Shown here piece after piece: positions 1 to 10,538 of a stretch of 64,000 nt of DNA. Numbering within the stretch: position 1 is the first letter of the stretch; the number at the start of each line of letters is the position of its first letter. Origin of the DNA: Tritrichomonas musculus (taxonomy: Eukaryota > Parabasalia > Tritrichomonadida > Tritrichomonadidae). The stretch covers positions 310,001 through 374,000 of the forward strand of contig JAPFFF010000004.1 of assembly GCA_039105265.1 (NCBI GenBank), in the 5' to 3' direction. The translations under genes were made by a program, and so were the position numbers. The notes below the pieces were generated by a model that worked only from the letters and a program-made list of their open reading frames with translations, made no database searches and had not been told where the DNA came from.

Positions 1-804
1 CCAAAAACTATTAGGGAGTATTCAACATCTGATGAACAATTTTTCAAAGAGGCAGATAGCCCATTTGTTCGACTTTATCATTGTGAAAGCATTGGATACT
101 CCGAAATGATCGGTAATCGGCCAACAATGGAAGATTCACTAGTTTTAAGACAAAACTTCTTAACCAAAACTCATCTTCTTTCAGTTATTGATGGTCATGG
201 AGGCTCTGATACTGCTACTCTTGCTGCTTATTTCATTCCACAAATCCTTTCTAACAGTAGTGAGGTTTCATTAAGTTTTATGGCAAAAACTTTTAGACAG
301 GTTAATGATGAACTAAAAAAGAGAAATGTTAAAGATGGCGCCGCTGTTGTTGTGGCAATAGTATCTCCAAAAGAAATAGCTGTGGCCCATCTTGGCGATT
401 CAAGAGCACTTATTGTGAGAAAAGATAAAAAGGTAATTCCTTTAACTCAAGATCATAAACCTACAGAAAGAAGTGAAATTAACCTCTTAAAAGAGAATCG
501 CTCTTTTATTGAAGGAAATAGAACTGCGGGAATTTTGGCTATGTCCAGATCAATTGGCGATTTTAGGATTCCTGGCGTTTCACATATTCCAGATGTAACC
601 AAATATAAGAGAGATAAAAAAGATTATAGACTGGTTCTCGCTTGTGATGGTGTGTTTGATGTAATCAATAATAACGAAATTGGTGAAATTGTTTCGTATT
701 CACCAAGTGTAAATAAAGCAGCGTGCGTTTTAAGAAATATTGCGTTTTCACGTGGAAGTTTAGATAACATTAGCGCTGTTGTTGCTAATATTGCGTTAGA
801 CTAG
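1..804 (+). CDS. PP2C-family protein phosphatase domain, 5' end outside the window
   Basis: This is a PPM/PP2C-type metal-dependent serine/threonine phosphatase. The frame is open from base 1, so the ATG at 106 is probably an internal methionine and the N-terminus lies upstream. All core PP2C motifs are visible in order: NRPTMED, DGHGG, HLGDSRA, DHKPTE, SRSIGD, ACDGVFD and LDNISAVV. The acidic metal-binding residues are therefore present and the domain should be active. The visible part (268 codons) covers essentially the whole catalytic domain and stops soon after it. In trichomonads such domains often follow leucine-rich repeats in one chain; whether that holds here cannot be seen. The gene converges on the UGGT gene with a gap of about 145 bases. 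Family call is secure; substrate is unknown. Confidence 0.9.
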   Translation, partial: PKTIREYSTSDEQFFKEADSPFVRLYHCESIGYSEMIGNRPTMEDSLVLRQNFLTKTHLLSVIDGHGGSDTATLAAYFIPQILSNSSEVSLSFMAKTFRQVNDELKKRNVKDGAAVVVAIVSPKEIAVAHLGDSRALIVRKDKKVIPLTQDHKPTERSEINLLKENRSFIEGNRTAGILAMSRSIGDFRIPGVSHIPDVTKYKRDKKDYRLVLACDGVFDVINNNEIGEIVSYSPSVNKAACVLRNIAFSRGSLDNISAVVANIALD

Positions 805-948
805 CGAAATTGTTATAATAAAATTTTTATTATGAAAAAGTTATCCTTTATATTTTATAACGATCAAAGAGTTTATTTATGAAAGAAACAAATTTTAATC
901 ATATTAAATTCTGTATTTTGTTTTCTACAGCATATTATTAATATTATC

Positions 949-3900
949 TTAAAGATCATCGTTTTTAATACGCTCTTTCTTATCTGGCTTAGCTTTCATT
1001 GCTCTTATTTCAATTGATCTTGCTTCTTCATCAAGTTTAGGCCACTCTTCTATTCGAGTTTGAGCAATTTCCAGCTTAGGCCTTTTTGTCAGTGGATTAT
1101 TACATAAATCGATGGTTTTTGCTTCATTCATAGTATCATCACTGCACCATGTCTCGCACCACAACCATTCCTGGGGTAAAGAGAAAATTGGAATTCTTTC
1201 TTGCGCATAATTAGGAAGATCTTGATCTAGGTTAGCTAAGCTATTTGCGTCACCAGCAAGCGTTGCGTAATAATATCTGAGCCAATCTCCAGCAGCTATT
1301 TCTCTGAACTTTTTCAGGTCTATTGCAAAAAGTGCTGAAATATGATATGGCTTACCTTTTAGTTGCTCCTTCCAATACCCACTCTTCCAAAATCGATATG
1401 GCTCTGTTTCGGATCTAGAGTTACAGAATGGAGTGAAAGCATAAGGAGCATCTCCAAAGTCCATTGTCATTAATTCTCTCATATTTGTTCTTATTGTTTG
1501 GTCAGCATCTACATAAATTACACGCTTCAAGCTAAGAGGGAACAAAACGTCAAGAAAGAGTATCTTGTTTCCCCAAGTTATCCTCTGTTTTTCTGTCTGT
1601 CTTCTTAGCCAATAAGGCCATCTATAAGTGACAAGTTGATATTCCATTGGATACAAACCTTTCATCATTTCGAGCGTATTTTTGAACTGCGGTGAAAGGA
1701 AGTTCTGGAAAAACCAGAATTTGCATGTTGCACCTTCTGCATGATTCATTGCAGAAAGCATCATAATCTTTGCGAGTCTTTCATAAAGATGACCAGAAGC
1801 CACTACAAAAATATGAATTTTGCCATCATCTACAGCATCAATTGCAACATCAGCACTTTGCTCTTTCTGAGGCTTTCTTAATTTAAGTAGATTTTGGCGC
1901 CAAACAAAAGAAGCTACCACCAAGTTTTCTGTTTCACTTAGCATTTCATAATTAGTCGATTTAACTATGTAAAGGCCGGCATTCGCTTTCAGTTGCCAGT
2001 AGCCTTTATTTTTCATTACAATTGTATCAGTAATAATATTATCTGTTAAGCTCTTCGAAGAGTCTGTTATAGTGTGAGGAAGGAGGATTAGCTGAGCTCC
2101 ACTACAATGACTATTATTTAAATCGATTGCGCTTCCTTCGACAATGATATTCTTTAATACATATGTTGCTCGAAAAGTGCCATCTTCAAGTTCGCCTCCA
2201 AGAATATTATCTAAATCAACATCAGCAACAATTTGTTCGACAAGCCATGTTTCAGGAGCCTCGATTAATACAGAGTAAGTTACAGATTCATTTAAAAATG
2301 AAAAAACGCCAGCTTTATCGGTTACATAACGATAGAAGGAAGAAGGAACCTTAGTCAATTTATCTGGTGGGTTTAGCCGAATTGATATATCAGCGATATT
2401 TAAGTTTTCAATAGATGCGAAAAATCCGATCATTTTTTGGAACTCATGTGAGAAAGGATCAAGAACAGCCTCGATATTAAGAGGAAGTTCCTGAATATTT
2501 GTTGTAATAACAGCAGGACTGTCTGGATCAAACGTATTTGGATGGAAATGACGTCTTTTAACATCAAAATAATCATAAGAAAGGAGAGCAATTGACCAAA
2601 ATGTATGAAGGTTCTTTCTTGCAAGGTTGCTTTCAGATTCATCGAATTTCTGTGTGAAGGACACTTTACGTGCAATATCAGCAATTTCTGGTGTCGCCAT
2701 CCAATCACAAAATTGGCCATATCCATCGAAATCTTCATTAATTAAAATAAGGCGACCGTTTACAATAAGAATCGCATCAAAATTTGATGTTGATATTTGA
2801 GGGAAATGTGGATCAATTTTTATTTCAATTGGTATTTGGTCAAAGAAAGCAATTCTTACTGGAGTTTTATGTTCTTCTTTAAAGAATTTTGTTACTTTTT
2901 CTTTGATTGTTTCTTTCTTATTTTGAGAGCAAACTACCCACATTGTTGCAAGAGGGAATTCTTTATCTTCAAGTTCATATTCTGACTTCTTCAAAAAAGA
3001 AGTAAAAGCGCTCAACTCAGAGTATGAATATTGTGTGATTTTGATTGGTACAGGCGAATTACTGTGAATTTCAGGAACAATTTTCGTAACTGATTTGGAA
3101 CGTTGAAGGACAAGATCAAGAATATCTCCTTCAAATGTAGGCGGAACTACTTCTCGCAACTTTTTAAGAGCTTCAAAAGCATTCACTTCCATATAATCAA
3201 ATATTTCACTACCTGATGATAATGCTCCGTTAACCCACAATGATGGAGCGGCGATTCCGGTTTCATTTAATTTTTTGAGGATTTCGTTTATATGAGATAA
3301 TTTTGTAGAGTCTTTAAAGTTAATTTCTTCCCATTTTTGACTGGTTAAATTTTCATATGCATCTGAAAAAGCTTTCTCTGGATCTGTTTCATTTAAATCA
3401 ACAATATTTAAAAGTTGAGTAAGTGTGAATTTTTGTTCGACTTCTTCAATACCGCAAAAGACTCTGGTTGACTTTTCGCTAGTAATATGAGGAGAAAGGA
3501 GAACTCCCAGACGAACTGGATATCCACGTTTTACAAGATTAAAGGCTGCAATTAATGCTTTAAAGTCCTTTGGAAAAGATGGATCAATTATTAAAACAAT
3601 GTTGATTAAATTTTTACGAATTTTGGGAAGAGACTTCAAAGCACCAAAAAGAGGCTTTAATTTTGATGTCCATTTTTTGTATTTCTTATCCTTTTCAATA
3701 TCGTTAAGCCATTTCACAGGCAACTTTCTGATATCAACTGATAAGGTTGGTTTGGTAAGCGTCATTTTGGTTAAGAGTTCTATTGTTGGCTGAGGTACGA
3801 AGAGATCATTTCCTAAGGCTTGAATTAAATTTAATTCTTCGTTAATTGCTGAAGCAAAAGTGAAAGGATCAAAAGTGCTTATTGGAATAACACGGCCGTT

Positions 3901-4761
3901 TAATGTAACTGAATTTGATCCTGGCGGAATATCGAAGCTATTGCTGTCATCGTTCTCTTCGTCTTCAACATCTTTGTCGATTTCAGTAGATCCAACATGA
4001 GATAAAGCAGCTGGCCAATTACTCGAAATATCACGCAATGAGCTAAGTAGACTATCATTACTTTTTTCTTCGTCATCACCGTTTTTCAGCTCATCAATAA
4101 ATGAAAATAATGCTCGACGAAGTCTTCTTGGTGATGGTTCTTTAAATGTTGAAGTAAGATTAACTTCCTGATCAATGAAATGACGTGTGCCATCTTCAAA
4201 CTTAGAAATTGTTGAGTTATAAATTTTCATTGAATCTTTGACACCATATTCCATTGAGTATCGGAAAGGTCGAAGCTCAACACCATATCCATTTAAAATT
4301 TGTGTATTTCGCAATTCTGGATTAGAAATTATTGGACGTATGACACAACTTTGATCAATTTTAATATTTTTCTTTGTGAAATCTACATATTGATGGCAAT
4401 TTAGGCGAGGTTCAAAAGGATATGAAACATGATCATTTTTTTTTAGTTTTGATATTGATGTGTAAAATGCAACTCGTGGTGAAAAATAATGATACTTCAA
4501 CAAGTAAGAAATGAAATTCAATTGAAAAGAATTAACACATTTGGATAAAACACTTAAAGTTTCATTTAAACTCGTAGGTATGCCAGATAATGAATTAATT
4601 GTTTGTGAAATACATGAATATCCTGCAGGATAAAATTCATTAAAGAAATTAATTGATTCTTCAAATGGGGTTGTTTCTAAAAATGAAGAATTAACAGTAA
4701 CTTCAATCGATTTACTATTTAAATAAGCAGATTGCACACAATGAAATATGAGGAAAATCAT
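949..4761 (-). CDS. UGGT: UDP-glucose:glycoprotein glucosyltransferase (UGGT)
   Basis: UGGT is the ER-lumen folding sensor that re-glucosylates misfolded N-glycoproteins so that they re-enter the calnexin/calreticulin cycle. The 1270-residue protein starts with a hydrophobic signal peptide (MIFLIFHCVQSAYL). A long N-terminal half corresponds to the thioredoxin-like and beta-sandwich sensor region. The last 290 or so residues are a clear GT24 catalytic domain: IHIFVVASGHLYERL, CKFWFFQNFLSP, the metal-binding YVDADQ, YHISALFAIDL, LDQDLPN and SLPQEWLWCETWC. The chain is somewhat shorter than animal UGGT (about 1500). It ends in KNDDL, which is not a canonical KDEL signal but may serve in retention. 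A GRP170-like ER chaperone lies elsewhere in the window. Trichomonads are known to keep N-glycan-dependent quality control despite a short lipid-linked glycan. Confidence 0.93.
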   Translation of the reverse strand: MIFLIFHCVQSAYLNSKSIEVTVNSSFLETTPFEESINFFNEFYPAGYSCISQTINSLSGIPTSLNETLSVLSKCVNSFQLNFISYLLKYHYFSPRVAFYTSISKLKKNDHVSYPFEPRLNCHQYVDFTKKNIKIDQSCVIRPIISNPELRNTQILNGYGVELRPFRYSMEYGVKDSMKIYNSTISKFEDGTRHFIDQEVNLTSTFKEPSPRRLRRALFSFIDELKNGDDEEKSNDSLLSSLRDISSNWPAALSHVGSTEIDKDVEDEENDDSNSFDIPPGSNSVTLNGRVIPISTFDPFTFASAINEELNLIQALGNDLFVPQPTIELLTKMTLTKPTLSVDIRKLPVKWLNDIEKDKKYKKWTSKLKPLFGALKSLPKIRKNLINIVLIIDPSFPKDFKALIAAFNLVKRGYPVRLGVLLSPHITSEKSTRVFCGIEEVEQKFTLTQLLNIVDLNETDPEKAFSDAYENLTSQKWEEINFKDSTKLSHINEILKKLNETGIAAPSLWVNGALSSGSEIFDYMEVNAFEALKKLREVVPPTFEGDILDLVLQRSKSVTKIVPEIHSNSPVPIKITQYSYSELSAFTSFLKKSEYELEDKEFPLATMWVVCSQNKKETIKEKVTKFFKEEHKTPVRIAFFDQIPIEIKIDPHFPQISTSNFDAILIVNGRLILINEDFDGYGQFCDWMATPEIADIARKVSFTQKFDESESNLARKNLHTFWSIALLSYDYFDVKRRHFHPNTFDPDSPAVITTNIQELPLNIEAVLDPFSHEFQKMIGFFASIENLNIADISIRLNPPDKLTKVPSSFYRYVTDKAGVFSFLNESVTYSVLIEAPETWLVEQIVADVDLDNILGGELEDGTFRATYVLKNIIVEGSAIDLNNSHCSGAQLILLPHTITDSSKSLTDNIITDTIVMKNKGYWQLKANAGLYIVKSTNYEMLSETENLVVASFVWRQNLLKLRKPQKEQSADVAIDAVDDGKIHIFVVASGHLYERLAKIMMLSAMNHAEGATCKFWFFQNFLSPQFKNTLEMMKGLYPMEYQLVTYRWPYWLRRQTEKQRITWGNKILFLDVLFPLSLKRVIYVDADQTIRTNMRELMTMDFGDAPYAFTPFCNSRSETEPYRFWKSGYWKEQLKGKPYHISALFAIDLKKFREIAAGDWLRYYYATLAGDANSLANLDQDLPNYAQERIPIFSLPQEWLWCETWCSDDTMNEAKTIDLCNNPLTKRPKLEIAQTRIEEWPKLDEEARSIEIRAMKAKPDKKERIKNDDL

Positions 4762-5286
4762 TTTATTTAAATTTTTTTTCTATGGCGTAAAATAAATTGA
4801 ATTGTTTATTTGAAGAATATTTGATTTCGATTTATCTTCATAAATTATTATAAACATACAATTAAATTTATAGAAAAGGTATAATAACTAATACTTATCA
4901 AATATTTATGATAAATATTTGATAAATACTTTTTCTGTTTACCAATATAAATAATCTTTCATCTATTTATCAAGCCGTATAATGAAAAAATGCTCTTAAC
5001 TAACATTATCAGCATTTTCATTAATTATAATATTATTCCAAGTTATATTTGAAAATAAATTTGCAATATCAAATTAATTAGGAAACGCATGAAAAACAAG
5101 CACATATACTTTCACAAATCATAAAACAAGAAATAAAAAAGAAATGGAAACTGTTATTGGAAAAATAATAAAAACGTCATAAATCATATTATTAGATTAA
5201 CTAAAAGAAAAGACTATCTTTGAATAAAAGGCCAAAACAAAAACAATAAAAAGAATTTAATAATATAAATATATACATTCGCATGA
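4762..5286. other. AT-rich intergenic region upstream of UGGT
   Basis: This is the upstream region of the UGGT gene and the downstream region of the LRR gene. Apart from a long perfect palindrome at 4895-4925 no gene, RNA or element is visible. Confidence 0.6.
4895..4925. repeat. 31-bp perfect palindrome upstream of UGGT
   Basis: Two 15-base arms, TTATCAAATATTTAT and its exact complement, flank one G. The palindrome sits 134 bases upstream of the UGGT start. A dimeric regulator site or a replication/recombination palindrome are both possible. Its core resembles the palindrome at 10477-10492. Confidence 0.55.
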
Positions 5287-8200
5287 TTAAGGTTCCGTAG
5301 GAGGCGAAAATGCCAATATAATTGGATTTTGCTGATTTCCCGAACCTTTTTTCTTTGGAGATTGCTGAAACGCTGCAGGAGCTGAAGGAGATCCAGATAT
5401 GAATGATGATGGTGAAGAAACGCCGGACATCGAGGTTGATAAAGATGGCGGTGGTGGAGGAACTTTTCTCAGTGGTTGTTGTTGTTGCATTGCAGCAGAT
5501 GATTCTTCTGCAATAGATCCGAACAATTTTTTAGCTGTTGTTGGTGAAGTAAACACCAAAGGGACATCACTATCATTATCATTATTTATATCACTATCAA
5601 CATCGACTTCCAATTCCAATCTATTTTGTCTATGATGAACATTTTTTTTCACTTTTTCAGCGTTAATTTCAATTTCATTTCTTTGGTTTTCATCTAACAT
5701 GTCATCATCATCTTCATCATATTGCTGTCTATGCTTACGTTTTTGCTTTCTTCTTCGTAAAGTTTCGATTTCTTCCTCTTCTTGGTTTTGTTCTTGATCT
5801 TGTTCTTTTTGAATTGAACGTTTTCGTTTTGTTTTGCTTTGATGATGACTTGATTTAATTTTGTTTTCATTTTCATCGTCGTTTTCCATATTTAAAATGT
5901 TGATTTCTTCATCAAGATTCAAATTAAAATTAACATCAAGATTAATGTCGTTGTCTTCTTCTTCCAATTTAATTTCTTCATCGTAGTTTTTGACTTGGTT
6001 TTTAGGAGATGCTGATGTATTATATGATTTAGACTTCTTAATCTTTCTTTGTTGGTCTTGTTGTAGAGATGAAGGTTGCTGTTCTTTGTGCTTTCGCCTG
6101 TGACGACTGTGGTGATGAGTTCGACCACTACTGCTATCATTATTACCATCACTATCATCATCATTTGCTTTTTTGTTGTCACTGTTGCTGTAGCTACTTT
6201 CAGCTTCAGATTCGGCTTCTTCTTCTTCAAATCCAGCAGTTGAACTTTTCCTATGACGAGGCGAATTAAGTGGAGAACTCCTTTTCCTTTTTCGATGTTT
6301 TTGTTCTTTGGTTAAATTTGAATTATTGTTATCAACTAATGCACTTTTGAGTTTTCTTCCTTTTCTTTTAACTTCTTCTTCTTCGTCGTGATCACTTTTA
6401 ACTGCATCTGCATAAGAAATATGTAAAAATGAGTCTTGACTTTTACTAACTGCAAAAACGAGAGCTGCATCTATTTCGTCATCACTGCTTGATTCTCTTT
6501 TATCTATTTTGTTTGTATCAAAAATGGGAATGCCATTAATTTTTTCGTTTTCTTTTGATGCTTTTGTATTTTCTTTTGCTTTAATTTCATTAAATATGTC
6601 TAACGAATTTGATTTTTCGTCACTATCATTTTGTAATGAGGATGCTGATAATTTTGACAAACGATTCTTTTTCTTTTTCCTGTGATCACTGCTATCAAGA
6701 GAAGAATCAGAAAGAGTTCCACCAATACCGGTGAATATTGTATCACTTAGTGACGAAATTAAATTAGAATGAACTAATTCATCAATTGACAAATCAGATG
6801 AATATTCACTCTCACTTTCACTAGCATCTTGCTGTACTTTAGGATATTCGAGAACTTTTTTGATTTTTGTCACAGTAGCATTTTTTTCGAATGCTATCAT
6901 ATTAAGATGAAAAGTGCTATATACATTTGGATCACCAATCTGAACTCCTTGCTTTTCACAAGGCTGATCTCCAAATGGATAAGGCATTTGCAAATCTTCG
7001 CAAACACACGAATGCTGGTAAAAGTTTGAATTTGAATTTAAATCAAAAAGTTCTGAAATTGAAAATTCAGAAAAAGTGGAATTTTGTTTCTTGCTTTCTG
7101 ATGAATTTATTGGGTAACTTTTAGGTTTCAATGGGAGTATTGCGCCTCTGAAAGGAATGCGCTTTAAATTACACTTATGGTTAACTTTTTCAATAATAGC
7201 GTTAACATCATTAAATTCAATTCCTTCTAATTTCACCTTTTCGAGATTTTCAGACGATAATAGCAAAATAGCGTCGTTATCAGTTAAATTTCCGTATGAA
7301 AAATCAACTTCCTTCAATGTTGTCGTTGCAATAACCTGCGGTATTATAGATGCGAGTTTCGAATTACTTAATCTTAGTGACTTAAGGGATGAAATCTCAG
7401 TTAATGAAGATGCAAGTTGCGCTTCTTTTTCACCAAAGTTACCTCCCATTGACAAGTACTCTAAGTTTGGCATATGCAAGAAAAGTGCCTGGTAAGCACA
7501 TAATTCATCTGCTGAAATATGTGTATCGTCCAATTCAATCCTTTTCCACTTTTTGAGATCATTAGATAAGAAACCTCGAATAACAAGCAAAGACTTCTCT
7601 TTTTCAATGTTCATTCTGTTTAATTTGATTGTGAGATATGATGATGATGGGCATGATTTCCCAAGAAGTGAGATTACGTCTGAAATTTCATAGTAATTCA
7701 AATTTGTGTTGCTAATATCAAGTTCTGTAATGAAAGGGACGATATTGCTGAGCTGACTAAACGATGAGTCATCAAAATCACATCCAGAAAGATTCAAGCT
7801 TCGCACTGATGATGAAAAAGATGAGAATGCGTTTGAAAGTGCAGCTAAAAGTGACGAAAAGTGACTTGATCCGGATAAATCAAGTGAAATTAAATCTCTA
7901 TTCAACTTTAGATATTCACGAAAATCAACAATTGCATCTTCAGTGAGTTCAGCACCTCCAATTCCAATATGGACGAGAGATGAGAGCGAATTGCTGGAAA
8001 GCAGTAATTTACAAAATTGTTTAAATATTGCTGAAGTGATTCGGCAGCCTGAAATTGAAAAATGAGTCAATTTTGCCTTTAGTTTGGAAATTGTTTGAAT
8101 TAATGGTGAAAGATCATCGAAATCGTTTTCATTTATTAATAATTGTTCGAGGGGTAGATCCTTATTGAATTCAAGAGCTCGAGAAAAGTCTATGAGTCCA

Positions 8201-9012
8201 TCGATTGCGTTGCAGTTTATAAGTTTTATGACTCTGATATACTTGGATTTCTCAATGAGTGGAATAATCGAAGAGAAAACGGTGGGAGCATTATAATTAC
8301 AACATGAAATCCCAATTATTTGAGGTATATGAATTAATGACTGAAATAATGGAAATAATTGTTGTGGTAGAAATGTTTTTTGCAAATGATTAAAATTAAA
8401 AATTGGATTATGAGATTGAATAAGCGAGTGCAAATATTCTGTCACAGAGTGATCATATTTCAGTTCATTTTGTGAAGAAAGAGCAGCAAATCGAAATTGA
8501 AAAATTTGTGAAATTGATAATGGAAATTGAATAGGTGGGAAGAGGGATATATCATAGGAGTTGAAAACAGTTTTTTTTTCGAGAGGAATTGGAAAAGTTG
8601 AAAAAGAATAATTCCTATAGATTATTCTTGCAGCCATTAACACTGGGCCTGAAAGCAAACTTGCGTTTATCGCTTCTGTTTCAAGAATTAACTGCTGATG
8701 CTTATTTGCATGCGATAAAATAAATTTTTTTAGACTTAAAATATTAAAAAATGCAATTTTTTTAACTTTCCCAGACGATTTTTGAGAAAAAAATCCAACA
8801 TAATGCATTGAAATAGCGCATATCCCATTTTCGTATTGCTTTCCTTGAGAACCAATTTTACCAAGAGCAAAAAATTGTATAGTATTATCGTACTCAGGAA
8901 AAACTTCAACTATACTTGCTTGCTCTGCAGAAGAAGGAGAAGGGAAAATTTGTTCACCTATTTCAATTGAATTTTGTTTTGTGCGTGTTGTGAGAAGAGA
9001 TTTTCTTCTCAT
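5287..9012 (-). CDS. Large leucine-rich-repeat protein, CARMIL-like
   Basis: This 1241-residue protein has the layout of CARMIL-family actin regulators, which bind capping protein and scaffold Arp2/3 and myosin I at membranes. A PH-like N-terminal region lies at about residues 35-150. It is followed by about a dozen RNase-inhibitor-type leucine-rich repeats at about 215-650, with units such as LISLDLSGSS, SLNLSGCDF and LEYLSMGGN. A long low-complexity tail follows, first serine/acid-rich (residues 740-900), then alternating very basic and very acidic tracts. Near residue 1185 there is a polyproline stretch (KVPPPPPS) that could bind profilin or SH3-type domains. No capping-protein-binding motif was securely identified, so the CARMIL name rests on architecture. 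The tail is simple-sequence DNA and may vary in length. The start is the first ATG, directly behind an AT-rich leader. Confidence 0.65.
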   Translation of the reverse strand: MRRKSLLTTRTKQNSIEIGEQIFPSPSSAEQASIVEVFPEYDNTIQFFALGKIGSQGKQYENGICAISMHYVGFFSQKSSGKVKKIAFFNILSLKKFILSHANKHQQLILETEAINASLLSGPVLMAARIIYRNYSFSTFPIPLEKKTVFNSYDISLFPPIQFPLSISQIFQFRFAALSSQNELKYDHSVTEYLHSLIQSHNPIFNFNHLQKTFLPQQLFPLFQSLIHIPQIIGISCCNYNAPTVFSSIIPLIEKSKYIRVIKLINCNAIDGLIDFSRALEFNKDLPLEQLLINENDFDDLSPLIQTISKLKAKLTHFSISGCRITSAIFKQFCKLLLSSNSLSSLVHIGIGGAELTEDAIVDFREYLKLNRDLISLDLSGSSHFSSLLAALSNAFSSFSSSVRSLNLSGCDFDDSSFSQLSNIVPFITELDISNTNLNYYEISDVISLLGKSCPSSSYLTIKLNRMNIEKEKSLLVIRGFLSNDLKKWKRIELDDTHISADELCAYQALFLHMPNLEYLSMGGNFGEKEAQLASSLTEISSLKSLRLSNSKLASIIPQVIATTTLKEVDFSYGNLTDNDAILLLSSENLEKVKLEGIEFNDVNAIIEKVNHKCNLKRIPFRGAILPLKPKSYPINSSESKKQNSTFSEFSISELFDLNSNSNFYQHSCVCEDLQMPYPFGDQPCEKQGVQIGDPNVYSTFHLNMIAFEKNATVTKIKKVLEYPKVQQDASESESEYSSDLSIDELVHSNLISSLSDTIFTGIGGTLSDSSLDSSDHRKKKKNRLSKLSASSLQNDSDEKSNSLDIFNEIKAKENTKASKENEKINGIPIFDTNKIDKRESSSDDEIDAALVFAVSKSQDSFLHISYADAVKSDHDEEEEVKRKGRKLKSALVDNNNSNLTKEQKHRKRKRSSPLNSPRHRKSSTAGFEEEEAESEAESSYSNSDNKKANDDDSDGNNDSSSGRTHHHSRHRRKHKEQQPSSLQQDQQRKIKKSKSYNTSASPKNQVKNYDEEIKLEEEDNDINLDVNFNLNLDEEINILNMENDDENENKIKSSHHQSKTKRKRSIQKEQDQEQNQEEEEIETLRRRKQKRKHRQQYDEDDDDMLDENQRNEIEINAEKVKKNVHHRQNRLELEVDVDSDINNDNDSDVPLVFTSPTTAKKLFGSIAEESSAAMQQQQPLRKVPPPPPSLSTSMSGVSSPSSFISGSPSAPAAFQQSPKKKGSGNQQNPIILAFSPPTEP

Positions 9013-9289
9013 ATAAAAAACTAAAGTTTATATCTTAATTCAATTTTTTCTAAGATTTAATTCAATTTTGATTTATGAAGTTTTATAAAGCTCAAAAGAA
9101 TGCGGCCAAAATTGAGGAATTCAATTGATCGCTTAAAATGATCCAAAACAGTAAAGACGCTTGTTTGTGAAAATAAGTAAATTGCCATACTTCTTATTAT
9201 CAATTGATAATCTCATTTATTAATGCACCTGACATATAATTAGTTTCAAATTAAATAACAATCGAACCTTCAGGATTTGCATATATATG

Positions 9290-9333
<44 letters not shown>

Positions 9334-9459
9334 TTTTTAATAGAAAACTTAGAGTTGAACAAAAGAAAACTTAACCATACCAATTTATTAATATAAAATA
9401 ATAATAAAATCAATCTATTGGATTTCAGTTGATACAAACAACAAATAATATAATAATTA
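9013..9459. other. AT-rich intergenic region with T15/A25 homopolymer
   Basis: There is no gene here. A run of 15 T (9291-9305) is followed directly by 25 A (9306-9330), which can fold into a perfect hairpin. The run length may be unreliable in an assembly. Confidence 0.6.
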
Positions 9460-10308
9460 CTATTTTTTCCCAAAATTGAAGCCGCCAAAAAGATTGTTAC
9501 TCTTTGGTGGTGGCGCTTTTGAATTACCAAAAATATCTGTTTCTTCTATAATTTTAATTCTTTTTTGCCTTTTGTCATTTTCATATCGTTTAATTTCATC
9601 TTGAATTCTTTGAGCACAGAGATTTTGTTGAATGTCATCCTTTAGTTCAAGGTTGAGATTTGTATCAAGTTTTGCTGCAACTGTAGATCTAACTTTTTCA
9701 AATCTGTTCTTAATAGCTGCTACACGAGATGAACATCTTAAAATTGCTTGTTGTTGCTCAGATAATAAATTATATAAAATTTGAGTCTCACTTTGCTTGT
9801 TTTGATTTTGCTCAATTTGCTGTGGTTGAAAACGGCTATTATATGATGCAAGCGATTGCGAAAGTTCTTCAGCGTGCTTTTTAATTTTTGAGACATATCT
9901 CTTGATAAATGGTGATGGTATTGACCGATAGTGCGATGAGTATTGATAATCTGACTTCGAAATTTCAAGATCATTTTTACATTCATTAAAAGATGATTGA
10001 CCAAAATCAATTTGATGAGCTAAAGATGTTAAACTGCTATTTAAACATTCAATGATATCTTTTTTGATAGTCTCGCAATCTGATTCAATACTACAACCAG
10101 AAACCTTTGTTGCATTCGTAGAAAGACTTTTTGAATTTTCCTGTATTAATTTGTGAACATCAATAAATTGAGTAACGATATCATTTGGCAATTCATTTAT
10201 TAGCATTTGCTCTGTAAGTTGGAAATGAGGCTTCTCTTCTTCCTCTTCTTTTTTTGGCTGACCGAAGTTGAAGTTAAAGTTAAAACCACCTTTATTATTA
10301 TTAGCCAT
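9460..10308 (-). CDS. FG-type nucleoporin, Nup58/Nup45-like
   Basis: This is a 282-residue protein whose ends carry FG-like repeats (GFNFNFNFGQP at the start, NLFGGFNFG at the end), with a coiled-coil centre. The stretch PSPFIKRYVSKIKKHAEEL followed by a second helix rich in LLSEQQQAIL resembles the helical core of Nup58/Nup45. That protein forms the central channel of the nuclear pore with Nup62 and Nup54. The codon at 10347 that would give a longer protein is TTG, so I start at the first ATG (10308, MANNN). The protein is short for the family (yeast Nup49 and human Nup58 are longer), with only a few FG units. It could instead be a Nup62- or Nup54-like subunit; the FG plus coiled-coil class is more certain than the exact member. 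Confidence 0.6.
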   Translation of the reverse strand: MANNNKGGFNFNFNFGQPKKEEEEEKPHFQLTEQMLINELPNDIVTQFIDVHKLIQENSKSLSTNATKVSGCSIESDCETIKKDIIECLNSSLTSLAHQIDFGQSSFNECKNDLEISKSDYQYSSHYRSIPSPFIKRYVSKIKKHAEELSQSLASYNSRFQPQQIEQNQNKQSETQILYNLLSEQQQAILRCSSRVAAIKNRFEKVRSTVAAKLDTNLNLELKDDIQQNLCAQRIQDEIKRYENDKRQKRIKIIEETDIFGNSKAPPPKSNNLFGGFNFGKK

Positions 10309-10476
10309 TTTATAGTTGTGAATAAAAAAGGAGTGAAATATTTGCAAAACTTTTTCAATAGTTTATATACATGTGCTGATACTTTCAATTTAAGGAAAGA
10401 TTGGTAAAATTAGTGTAACATAAAAACAAACTCTTTTTTCCCTAGAAAATCCTTTGAAAAATTTGAAATTCAAAAA

Positions 10477-10492
10477 GATCAAATATTTGATC
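10477..10492. repeat. 16-bp perfect palindrome between nucleoporin and RRM genes
   Basis: GATCAAATATTTGATC is a perfect palindrome. Its centre TCAAATATTTGA resembles the arms of the larger palindrome upstream of UGGT. It lies upstream of the nucleoporin gene and just past the end of the RRM gene. Confidence 0.4.
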
Positions 10493-10538
10493 ATATATTT
10501 TTAACAATCAATAAAACATTTATAAAATAAAAATAAAA

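Noticed and set aside
5399-6269. Open frames opposite the low-complexity tail of the LRR protein
   Set aside because: They are antisense shadows of repetitive codons in the CARMIL-like gene.
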